15,305 bases of DNA from Alphaproteobacteria bacterium (GTDB lineage Bacteria; Pseudomonadota; Alphaproteobacteria; Rickettsiales; UBA1997), in the NCBI GenBank assembly GCA_016869775.1, contig VGDJ01000017.1, positions 1-15,305 on the forward strand, given 5' to 3'. A model generated the notes under the pieces. That model searched no databases. It was given only the letters and a program-made list of their open reading frames with translations, and was not told the DNA's origin. Below, in pieces: positions 7,546-14,561 of the stretch (position 1 is its first letter; each line of letters opens with the position of its first letter). The translations under genes and the position numbers were made by a program.

Positions 7546-9519
7546 TTATTTTGCTATTTCAATCGATATTTCTGAGATGTCGGAGTTTTGTTTTGCAATA
7601 ATTTTTTGTTCATAACTTTTAATATAACAAAGAGCATTGGTACTATTTCGACAAAAATAAATTTTACCTTGAAGCAAATATTGGTGCTCATCTTTGAGTT
7701 TAGGAAAATTAATTTTATTAGAAATAATTTCATTCCAATCAAAAGAATAAACAAGAGTTGCTGAATTCTCATCATTAAGTTCGAGTAAATTCATAAAACT
7801 TGGACCATGCGGATTTATTTTCCAACCGTCTTTAATTTTTATGGTAAAAATAATATCAGAAAGAGCTTTTAGCTCTATATCAGGAGATTTTTGAAGATTG
7901 GGCAAATATTCAAGAAAAGCTTCTTTGGATAATTTTTGTTGAGGCATAATATCCAGCAACTCCGAAGATCCGCTTGCCCTATTGACCTCTAAAATGCGAT
8001 TGTTGTTTGAATCGGCTATGTAAAATTTATCAATTATCGAAAATAGGCCGTTTGGTTCATCAAAAGAAGTATTGGTTCCGACTTCTTCACCTCTAGGACC
8101 ACCTACTATTGTTGATAATTGCTTGGTATTAAAATCAAATTTCTTAATAGCATGGTTAAGGCTATCAGAAATATATGCACCGGTATCGTCAACAACAAGA
8201 CCGCGAGGATTTTGTAATTTTATACGCGAATTTATTTCATCTTTTGATTTATAAAGGGTTTGTAAAGACCCATCTTTATCAATAACTCTGAGATTAGAAG
8301 TTAAAGCATCGAGAAGATAAAGCTTATCTCCACAAACCGCCATATCAGAGGTTTGGGCTAAAGAATTATCTGGATAGACCCCATCTTGTTCACCAATTTC
8401 GCCATTTCCAGCCAAAATCAATAGTTGGTTGTCTTTGGGATTATAAGCTAAAATTTGATTAGTACCGGAATTACTGATTATTAGCGTTGATTTGTCAGGG
8501 AAAAACTCAATATCGGTGGGAGCAAATAAATCAATTTTATCATCATTTAGATTAATTTTTTTTGAAGTTATAATTTCGCCCTGCATGCCCGAACCAATTA
8601 GAGTTTTTACAGTATTATTTTCAAAGTCAATTAGTCGAAGAGAATTATTTCCAGTGTCGGCAACAAAGATTTTTTTATCACTATATGCAATCGATTGAGG
8701 GCTACGAAACTGTGCATTATTTAAATTACCATCGCTAAAACCGCTAACTCCGCTTCCGATTTTGGCAATTATTTCGCCGTTAATGTTGGTGATAATAATC
8801 GAATTTTGCCCCGAATTGGCAATTATGATTGCCGGAATTTCACGATTTTTATGAAAAAATTTTGAAACATAAATGATTTTAGTTGGGTTTGAAAGTATAT
8901 TGGAAATATTAACGTCCCTTTCAAGAACAATCGGAATTTTGTTGTGATTAATCGAGAATTTATTTTTGTAATATAACTTAGTAGCTTGATTGATGACACT
9001 TTCGATTTTATCAATTCCTTCTAACTTTGCATGTACTTTGCCACTAAGACTAAAAATGATAAAAGTTGGAGTTTTTTGAACCGCAAACTTATTTGATAAA
9101 CTTCGATCCGAGTCATTAATAACTGGATAATTTATATCAAATCGGATCACAGCTTTTTTGACCGCGAGATAATTTTCTTCATTTTCAAATAAAGGATTGT
9201 GAACCCCAATAATAGCAAAAGTATTGGGATATTTAACATCGAGCTCTTTTAGTTTATCTATCGCTTCGATACAGCTGACGCAAGATGAACTCCAAAAGTG
9301 CAAAATCGTTATTTTTCCACTTAAATCTTTTGAAGACAATGGCTCAACAACATTAAGCCAGCGATTTTTTTCAATAATATTTATTTTGTTAATTTCGGAG
9401 TTTTTAAAACTAACTTTGTCGTAAATCACAAAAAAAACTGAAACTATTAACCACAATAATATTCCACATAAAGTGATCAATAAAATAATTGATTTATCTT
9501 TAGAAGTTATATTGATCAT
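7546..9519 (-). CDS. Membrane-anchored thioredoxin-like/NHL-repeat protein (NHLRC2-like)
   Basis: From the ATG at 9519 the protein has 657 residues. One hydrophobic segment (about 9-33) is followed by a thioredoxin-like domain (about 60-180) with the active-site pair Cys80/Cys83 in FWSSSCVSCIEA and the cis-Pro loop QKTPTF near 148-153. Then comes a beta-propeller of NHL repeats (about 270-515), seen as repeated blades such as FRSPQSIAYS..IFVADTGNNSLRLID, LQNPRGLVVDDTGAYISDS and FYIADSNNNRILEV. The C-terminal beta domain (about 545-657) has GWKINPHGPSF and a cysteine pair in YFCRNSTNALCYI. This order matches NHLRC2. The N-terminal anchor would place the redox domain in the periplasm, unlike the soluble animal protein. 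The frame is also open back to a TTG at 9609, adding 30 hydrophobic residues; I prefer the ATG because it leaves one clean anchor. Neither start has a Shine-Dalgarno. The redox substrate is unknown. Confidence 0.85.
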   Translation of the reverse strand: MINITSKDKSIILLITLCGILLWLIVSVFFVIYDKVSFKNSEINKINIIEKNRWLNVVEPLSSKDLSGKITILHFWSSSCVSCIEAIDKLKELDVKYPNTFAIIGVHNPLFENEENYLAVKKAVIRFDINYPVINDSDRSLSNKFAVQKTPTFIIFSLSGKVHAKLEGIDKIESVINQATKLYYKNKFSINHNKIPIVLERDVNISNILSNPTKIIYVSKFFHKNREIPAIIIANSGQNSIIITNINGEIIAKIGSGVSGFSDGNLNNAQFRSPQSIAYSDKKIFVADTGNNSLRLIDFENNTVKTLIGSGMQGEIITSKKINLNDDKIDLFAPTDIEFFPDKSTLIISNSGTNQILAYNPKDNQLLILAGNGEIGEQDGVYPDNSLAQTSDMAVCGDKLYLLDALTSNLRVIDKDGSLQTLYKSKDEINSRIKLQNPRGLVVDDTGAYISDSLNHAIKKFDFNTKQLSTIVGGPRGEEVGTNTSFDEPNGLFSIIDKFYIADSNNNRILEVNRASGSSELLDIMPQQKLSKEAFLEYLPNLQKSPDIELKALSDIIFTIKIKDGWKINPHGPSFMNLLELNDENSATLVYSFDWNEIISNKINFPKLKDEHQYLLQGKIYFCRNSTNALCYIKSYEQKIIAKQNSDISEISIEIAK

Positions 9520-9609
9520 TTTATTGATAAAATTCTTGGTGATTAATAAAAAAAAACTGATGATTTTGATAAAAAAAATCTGTGAAATGCGAAAGATTTT
9601 TGAGGTCAA

Positions 9610-9913
9610 TTAATAGATGAGGGGAAGATAAATTTAGCATTTAGAACTATGCACCTTTGGAGTTTTTAATTACAAATTTATTAAATTTTAGGCTAGTTTT
9701 AAGCTAGTTATTGTGATTATTTTAAGATTGTTTTTGATATATTATTTAACTTTTAATAATTAAAATAATAATTTTAGTTAAGTAAAGAGTTTTTTTAATA
9801 TTTTAAAAATAATTGTAATAATTTGTTAATTTTTCTTAAAAACTATTAAACATAAAGCATTTTTAATTATTATTTATAGTTATTTTAAAAATTAAATTAT
9901 TGAAAATTTTGCC
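9610..9913. other. Extremely AT-rich gene-free spacer
   Basis: This 300-base stretch lies between the rpsU terminator and the Trx-NHL gene. Bases 9721-9900 hold only 16 G or C in 180 (about 9%). A tandem-like element, GCTAGTT twice 11 bases apart, sits at 9692-9709. I found no open frame of interest, no RNA gene, no DnaA box and no clear promoter, although the Trx-NHL promoter must lie here or nearby. Confidence 0.6.
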
Positions 9914-9952
9914 AAAAAAAACCCCTTTATTTTGATAAATAAAGGGGTTTTT
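9914..9952 (-). terminator. Strong rho-independent terminator of the acnA-hpf-rpsU unit
   Basis: CCCCTTTATTT (9922-9932) and AAATAAAGGGG (9937-9947) pair perfectly around the loop TGAT. The stem is extended by A5/T5 (9917-9921 with 9948-9952) to 16 bp. In the minus-strand transcript it begins 18 bases after the rpsU stop and is followed by a run of U from the A tract at 9914-9921. It would also work on the other strand, but no plus-strand gene reads into it. Confidence 0.92.
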
Positions 9953-9970
9953 AAAGCTTATGAGCCTTAG

Positions 9971-10168
9971 TTAATAGACTGTTTCACCTTTTCTGGCTTT
10001 CTTTTTTCGAGAAATGCTTTCGTCTCTTTTTCTTTTAATTTTTTTTGATGGCTTTTCAAACTCATTTCTTCGACGAGATTCTTTGACCAATCCTTCTTTT
10101 TGTGTTTTTTTTCTAAACACACGAATCGCCATTTCTATTCCATTTTTACCTTGAACCAAGACTTCCAC
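9971..10168 (-). CDS. rpsU: 30S ribosomal protein bS21
   Basis: A 65-residue, strongly basic small-subunit protein with the S21 layout: an N-terminal strand (MEVLVQGKNGIEMAIRVFRK), then a helix with VKESRRRNEFEKPSKK, matching the family block RRREFYEKP, then a Lys/Arg-rich tail. bS21 binds near the anti-Shine-Dalgarno end of 16S rRNA and takes part in mRNA selection. The start is GTG at 10168; an upstream AGGGGGT (10183-10177) with 8 bases spacing fits it exactly and decides the start. It is the last gene of the unit, 48 bases behind hpf and directly before the strong terminator. It is the only gene here with an evident Shine-Dalgarno, so its translation may be controlled differently from its neighbours. 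Confidence 0.95.
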   Translation of the reverse strand: MEVLVQGKNGIEMAIRVFRKKTQKEGLVKESRRRNEFEKPSKKIKRKRDESISRKKKARKGETVY

Positions 10169-10170
10169 TT

Positions 10171-10196
10171 AAATTTACCCCCTAGGTACTAAATTT
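10171..10196 (-). promoter_or_regulatory. rpsU: Strong Shine-Dalgarno inside a possible hairpin before rpsU
   Basis: On the minus strand the leader reads AAATTT (10196-10191), AGT bulge, ACC, loop TAGGG, GGT, AAATTT (10176-10171), then two bases and GTG. AAATTT pairs with AAATTT and ACC with GGT, giving 9 bp with a 3-base bulge. The ribosome-binding sequence AGGGGGT can pair with all seven bases of the anti-Shine-Dalgarno ACCUCCU, using one G-U pair. It lies half in the loop and half in the stem. The ribosome-binding site is clear; the hairpin is inferred by hand pairing and its stability was not computed. Confidence 0.45.
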
Positions 10197-10216
10197 TAAA
10201 TTAATGTTGATGCAAA

Positions 10217-10828
10217 CTATTGTGGATCAATTAATGATATAAGACCATCTTTTCGATGATACACAACGTTCATTTTACCGTTTTTTTTGTTTATGAATAC
10301 AAGAGCGGGTAGATTTGCAAGATCCATTTTCATGATGGCCTCTTCTAAGTCAAGAGTTTCTATTTCAGTAGTTTTTTCAGCTATAACAGAATGATTTTTA
10401 GGCTTTACTTCGTTCAAATCATCGCTCTCCATTTCATTAAAAACATTATACGGCAATGGAGGCATAACATATTTTGTTGCAACAAGATTTTTTAAATCTG
10501 GCTCAATATTTTTTAATCCACCTTGCGCTCGATAATCTTTAATGCGATTACGATAACGACGAAGCTGATTTTCAGCTTTTTTAGAAGCTTCATTGAAGGC
10601 CCCATAAACATCTCCAGCCTCTCCATCAGATTTAACAAAAATACCCCTTTTGACTCCCTCGTTGATAATCAAAAGCACTTTAAATAAATGACCTTCTTTT
10701 TTGAAATGCACTTCGGAGCTAACAGCTTTTTCAAAAAATTTTTTAACCATTTTTTCCAGATGATCTTGAGAATATGATGTAAGCGAATCGCCCACCTCCA
10801 TGTTTGAACCTAAAACTCTAACTTGCAT
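10217..10828 (-). CDS. hpf: Ribosome hibernation promoting factor, long form
   Basis: A 203-residue HPF/YfiA protein. Residues 1-105 form the ribosome-binding domain, starting MQVRVLGSNMEVGDSLTSY and including DVYGAFNEASKKAENQLRRYRNRI near 73-96. A variable linker follows, and residues about 148-203 form the dimerisation domain found in long HPF, with LDLEEAIMKMDL and the hallmark NVVYHRKDGLISLIDPQ at the end. Long HPF blocks the decoding channel and pairs 70S ribosomes into inactive 100S dimers in starvation or stationary phase. The ATG lies 4 bases after the acnA stop codon, so it is very likely translationally coupled to acnA. rpsU follows 48 bases later. No Shine-Dalgarno is visible. Nothing looks truncated. 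Confidence 0.95.
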   Translation of the reverse strand: MQVRVLGSNMEVGDSLTSYSQDHLEKMVKKFFEKAVSSEVHFKKEGHLFKVLLIINEGVKRGIFVKSDGEAGDVYGAFNEASKKAENQLRRYRNRIKDYRAQGGLKNIEPDLKNLVATKYVMPPLPYNVFNEMESDDLNEVKPKNHSVIAEKTTEIETLDLEEAIMKMDLANLPALVFINKKNGKMNVVYHRKDGLISLIDPQ

Positions 10829-10832
10829 AATT

Positions 10833-13487
10833 TTAATTGATTATTTGATTGATAACGAACTGAAGTATGCCACCGCTTTTAAAATATTCAACTTCATTAC
10901 CGGTGTCGAGACCGCAGATTAAATCTAATTCGATTTTTGAACCATCGCTTTTACGAATAACGCAACGAGTATTTTGTTTAGGAATAATGTGGTCGTTGAT
11001 ATCAATAATATCAATTGTTTCGTCACCAGTCAGATTAAGCGTTTTGCGATTTTGATTCTCTTTAAATATTAGTGGTAAAACCCCCATTCCAATTAGATTT
11101 GAACGATGAATTCTTTCAAAACTTTCGGCGATTACCGCCTTAACTCCAAGTAAAAAAGTACCTTTTGCAGCCCAATCCCGAGATGAGCCGGTACCATATT
11201 CCTTTCCAGCAAAAATTATCAATGGATGACGATTTTGATATGCAACTGAAGCCTCATATATTGAAACTATTTCGTTATTAATATTTTTGGTGAAACCACC
11301 TTCTTTGAGGCCTCCAAGCATTTCGTTTTTAATACGAACGTTTGCAAAAGTGCCACGGATCATAACCTCGTGATTGCCTCGGCGCGCACCATAAGAATTA
11401 AAATCTTTTTTCGCCACTCCATTTTGATTTAAATAAAACCCAGCCGGAGAAGTTGGCGAAATATTTCCCGCTGGAGAAATATGATCTGTAGTGATCGAAT
11501 CGCCAAAGATAGCTAAAATTTTAGCATTTTGAACTGGAGAGATTTTTATATTTTTTAAGTTATCAAAATAGTTGGGTAAACGAATATAGGTGCTAGAAGG
11601 ATTCCAATCATAGGTATCGGATTTAGAAACCTGAATTTTTTGCCACATCTCATCACCCGCAAATAAATTGGAGTATTTTTGCGAAAATACTTCGCGACTG
11701 ATATATCGGTTTACCAATGATTCGATTTCTGATTCGTCAGGCCAAATATCTTTCAAATAAACTTGATTACCATTTTTGTCGATTGCAATTGGGTCTTTAT
11801 CAAGATTTATTTTAACCGTTCCAGCAATAGAATAAGCAACAACTAACAACGGAGAAGCAAGATAATTTGCTTTAACCATGGGATGAATTCTACCCTCAAA
11901 ATTGCGATTTCCCGATAAAACTGAAGCAACAACTAGATTGTTACTTTTGATGGTTTCTTCAATTTCGTTTTTAAGTGGCCCAGAATTACCAATACATGTG
12001 GTGCATCCATAGCCAACAATATTGAAACCGAGCTGATCTAAATAAGTTTGCAAACCCGACTTTGCAAGATAATCTGACACAACTTGCGATCCCGGAGCCA
12101 AAGAGGTTTTAACGCGAGGATTTACTTTCAACCCCAACTCAACTGCTTTTTTAGCCAATAAGCCAGCGCCAATTAAAACCGATGGATTTGAGGTATTGGT
12201 ACATGAGGTAATAGCTCCAATTACAATATCCCCATCGCCAATATCATTACCCAAAGAATCGATCTCATAGCGCTTTTTGTTATCGATTTTTAATTCTTTT
12301 TGTAAGTTCTCAAATGATTCATTAACTTTTTCGAGAACAACTTTATCTTGAGGCCTCTTTGGACCTGCTAAACTCGGAACAACTTCGGCAAGATTTAGTT
12401 CAATTATATCGCTAAATTCAGTTTCATAATTATAGTTATCAACAAAGACTTTTTGTACCTTGGCATAAGCCTCAACCAAATCAATTTTATCTTGGTCTCT
12501 ACCAGTTAAATGAAGATAATCTAATGTAATTTTATCAATTGGAAAAATTCCACAAGTTGCGCCATATTCTGGGGCCATGTTAGCAATTGTGGCGCGATTC
12601 GCCAAAGATAGACTCGCGATTCCATCGCCAAAAAATTCGACAAATTTTCCGACCACACCTTTTTTTCTGAGTATTTGCGTAATGGTTAGAACCAGATCCG
12701 TAGCGGTTACACCTTTAGAAAGTTTACCGCGCAATTTAAAACCAATTACTTCTGGGATAAGCATTGAAATTGGTTGCCCAAGCATGGCTGCCTCGGCTTC
12801 GATTCCACCAACTCCCCACCCCAGAACTGCCAAACCATTGATCATGGTAGTATGGCTATCAGTTCCAACAACCGTGTCAAAGTAAGCTAGATTGTCAGCA
12901 TCGGATTTTTTAGTCCATACAACCTGAGCAAGATTTTCTAGGTTAACTTGATGACATATTCCGGTTCCGGGGGGCACGACACGAAAATTATCGAACGATT
13001 TTTGCGCCCATTTCAAAAACTCATAGCGCTCTCTATTACGCTCATATTCCAGTTCAACATTTTGGGTATAAGCATTTTTATTGCCGTAAAAATCTACTTG
13101 AACAGAATGATCGATCACCAAATCAACTGGAACAAGTGGATTGATTTTTTTAGGATCTTTGCCAATTTTTTTAACCGCATCTCTCATAGTCGCAAGATCA
13201 ACAACCGCAGGCACTCCAGTAAAATCTTGCATCAAAACTCGCGCTGGACTAAAAGCAATTTCAATTCGATTAGTTGGATCCTTAACTGACTTAACGATAG
13301 CATTTACATGCTTATGAAGCATTGCTTTATCAGAATAAGTTCGCGCTAAATTTTCTATTAAAATTTTTAAACTGAATGGCAGTTTATCAATATTTAAACC
13401 ATATTCTTGGCAAATATCGACAATCGAGAAATATTTGTAATTTTTGTCTCCGACTTTTAATTGCGCTTTTTGATTTGATAAATTCAT
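10833..13487 (-). CDS. acnA: Aconitate hydratase (AcnA/IRP type)
   Basis: TCA-cycle enzyme that converts citrate to isocitrate through cis-aconitate, using a [4Fe-4S] cluster. At 884 residues it matches the AcnA length. The cluster ligands are visible as Cys429 in AITSCTNTSNPSV and Cys495/Cys498 in GYGCTTCIGNSGPL. Other family blocks include VVGTDSHTTMINGLAVLGWG near 207-225, GDSITTDHISPAGN from 662, SYGARRGNHEVMIRGTFANVR near 698-718, and the active-site serine loop EYGTGSSRDWAAKG at 763-776. Thus the four structural domains are all present. The ATG at 13487 lies 6 bases after the stop of the Tim44-like gene, and hpf starts 4 bases after its end. This places it in the middle of a tightly packed unit without its own obvious promoter. 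Some aconitases of this family bind RNA when they lose the cluster; nothing in the sequence tests that here. Confidence 0.97.
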   Translation of the reverse strand: MNLSNQKAQLKVGDKNYKYFSIVDICQEYGLNIDKLPFSLKILIENLARTYSDKAMLHKHVNAIVKSVKDPTNRIEIAFSPARVLMQDFTGVPAVVDLATMRDAVKKIGKDPKKINPLVPVDLVIDHSVQVDFYGNKNAYTQNVELEYERNRERYEFLKWAQKSFDNFRVVPPGTGICHQVNLENLAQVVWTKKSDADNLAYFDTVVGTDSHTTMINGLAVLGWGVGGIEAEAAMLGQPISMLIPEVIGFKLRGKLSKGVTATDLVLTITQILRKKGVVGKFVEFFGDGIASLSLANRATIANMAPEYGATCGIFPIDKITLDYLHLTGRDQDKIDLVEAYAKVQKVFVDNYNYETEFSDIIELNLAEVVPSLAGPKRPQDKVVLEKVNESFENLQKELKIDNKKRYEIDSLGNDIGDGDIVIGAITSCTNTSNPSVLIGAGLLAKKAVELGLKVNPRVKTSLAPGSQVVSDYLAKSGLQTYLDQLGFNIVGYGCTTCIGNSGPLKNEIEETIKSNNLVVASVLSGNRNFEGRIHPMVKANYLASPLLVVAYSIAGTVKINLDKDPIAIDKNGNQVYLKDIWPDESEIESLVNRYISREVFSQKYSNLFAGDEMWQKIQVSKSDTYDWNPSSTYIRLPNYFDNLKNIKISPVQNAKILAIFGDSITTDHISPAGNISPTSPAGFYLNQNGVAKKDFNSYGARRGNHEVMIRGTFANVRIKNEMLGGLKEGGFTKNINNEIVSIYEASVAYQNRHPLIIFAGKEYGTGSSRDWAAKGTFLLGVKAVIAESFERIHRSNLIGMGVLPLIFKENQNRKTLNLTGDETIDIIDINDHIIPKQNTRCVIRKSDGSKIELDLICGLDTGNEVEYFKSGGILQFVINQIIN

Positions 13488-13493
13488 ATTTGA

Positions 13494-14183
13494 TTAACTT
13501 GAAGTTGCTGATACTAACCAATTTGGATTAGCGTTGTTGATATCTTTTTTAAATGTCCAAATGTCAAAAATTTCAGAAATTTCCTCTTTTTTGCCTTGGA
13601 TTATATTTTGATCTTTATCGGTGATATAGTTGATTTGTTTGGATGATATTTTGACCACAATCGAAGCAAAATTATCAACCAGAAGAGCCGAAACTATCTC
13701 TACGCCATTAACCGAAATTAGGTTGGTATTTAGTTTATGATTAAGATTTTGGCGATTTTTAATGGCCATTTCAAAGCCTTGATAAATTTTATCAGATAAT
13801 AACATTTTAAGTGTTTCGAGATCATCTTTGGCAAATGAATTAATTACCATTTCAAACGCCATTTTAGCGCCATTGATGAAAAAATTATAATCAATATTAC
13901 AGGCATCGAATATTTTATTAAGGTTTTGTTGATTAACAGCATCGAGTTTTTCGATATTACTATCGCTAGTTGATTTTGAACCAATGATTTTTTCTGTATT
14001 TGTAGTTGGAGAGTTTGATGCACTCGATTTCTGAGCTCTATCGAGGATTTCTTCGATTTGTCTTTTTCTCTCCAATAATTTTTTGTGAATCTCTTGTTTC
14101 TCCTCTTCGTCAATTTTACCAAGGTTTTTACTAAGTCTAAAAAAAATATAAGCAGTAATTATGGCTAAAATTATTAAATCCAT
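13494..14183 (-). CDS. Tim44-like domain protein, membrane-anchored
   Basis: From the ATG at 14183 the product has 229 residues. A hydrophobic N-terminal segment (MDLIILAIITAYIFFRL, about 1-16) is followed by a charged helical stretch (23-52), a Ser/Asn-rich linker, and a Tim44-like domain at about 88-229 with NFFINGAKMAFEMVINSFA near 100-118. This layout is the alphaproteobacterial TimA/Tim44 type, a relative of the mitochondrial Tim44 import adaptor. In bacteria it is an inner-membrane protein without a firmly established task. The frame stays open upstream to 14354, but that extension translates the tRNA-His gene and gives the well-known false peptide VRASGCGSEGRGFESRR, so I reject it. The gene begins about 70 bases after tRNA-His on the same strand and is followed after 6 bases by acnA. 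There is no Shine-Dalgarno. Confidence 0.83.
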   Translation of the reverse strand: MDLIILAIITAYIFFRLSKNLGKIDEEEKQEIHKKLLERKRQIEEILDRAQKSSASNSPTTNTEKIIGSKSTSDSNIEKLDAVNQQNLNKIFDACNIDYNFFINGAKMAFEMVINSFAKDDLETLKMLLSDKIYQGFEMAIKNRQNLNHKLNTNLISVNGVEIVSALLVDNFASIVVKISSKQINYITDKDQNIIQGKKEEISEIFDIWTFKKDINNANPNWLVSATSS

Positions 14184-14253
14184 GAGAAAAATTAGAGAAG
14201 AATTATGTTGAAAATTATCGTTGAAAAATAAGTAATTTAGATAATTTAATTTT

Positions 14254-14331
14254 TGGGGCAAGCGACGGGATTCGAACCCGCGACCCTCAGAACCACAACC
14301 TGATGCTCTAACCAACTGAGCTACGCCTGCC
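14254..14331 (-). tRNA. tRNA-His (anticodon GTG)
   Basis: The minus strand folds into a full cloverleaf. The acceptor stem is GCAGGCG with CGCTTGC, all 7 positions paired with one G-U. Then come T8 A9, the D-stem GCTC/GAGC, the anticodon stem TCAGG/TCTGA with the loop TTGTGGT (anticodon GTG), and the T-arm GCGGG/CCCGT around TTCGAAT. The extra 5' G (position -1, base 14331) faces discriminator C73, the identity pair of histidine tRNA. The 3' CCA is encoded (14256-14254). It probably heads the transcript that continues into the Tim44-like gene. Confidence 0.97.
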
Positions 14332-14440
14332 ATAACAAAAACAACCAAAACCAACTAATCAAATCAACATTTCAGATTTGTAGCTAAATTTAAAATTATT
14401 GAAAATTTTGAGGCTGATTTTGTTCATTTTTACTTGGCAA

Positions 14441-14469
14441 ATTTAAAAACATCTTAGATACATTGTCAA
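14441..14469 (-). promoter_or_regulatory. Probable sigma-70 type promoter for tRNA-His and downstream genes
   Basis: On the minus strand a perfect -35 TTGACA (14469-14464), a 17-base spacer, and a -10-like TTAAAT (14446-14441, four of six consensus positions) lie about 110 bases before the tRNA-His 5' end. It is the best promoter match in the spacer, but it implies a tRNA leader of roughly 100 bases, so a nearer start may also exist. Confidence 0.45.
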
Positions 14470-14541
14470 GCTATTCAATTGCTGGTTAGCAAGGCTTTAT
14501 CGCAAATAGCTGGAACTAATCGTTTTTAAATTTGATTAGTT
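14469..14541. repeat. Nested inverted repeats between the coiled-coil gene and tRNA-His
   Basis: Three inverted pairs stand close together. AGCTATT (14469-14475) pairs with AATAGCT (14505-14511). Inside it TTGCT/AGCAA surrounds a GGTT loop (14479-14492). Beside it AACTAATC (14514-14521) pairs with GATTAGTT (14534-14541) around a 12-base loop. A T-run (14545-14550) follows the last hairpin on the plus strand only, so it is not a normal terminator for the minus-strand gene. The remaining spacer (14332-14440 and 14542-14561) shows no gene. Short stems are common by chance in AT-rich DNA. Confidence 0.4.
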
Positions 14542-14561
14542 ATCTTTTTTGTCGCTATTAT

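Noticed and set aside
9465..9480. Possible DnaA box near TATTCCACATAA
   Set aside because: Two mismatches to the consensus, a single copy, and inside a coding region.
12577..13289. Plus-strand open frames of about 100 codons opposite acnA
   Set aside because: Shadows of a clearly conserved aconitase on the other strand.
14184..14354. 57-codon N-terminal extension of the Tim44-like frame
   Set aside because: It translates the tRNA-His gene and gives the familiar false peptide VRASGCGSEGRGFESRR; the ATG at 14183 gives the normal family N-terminus.
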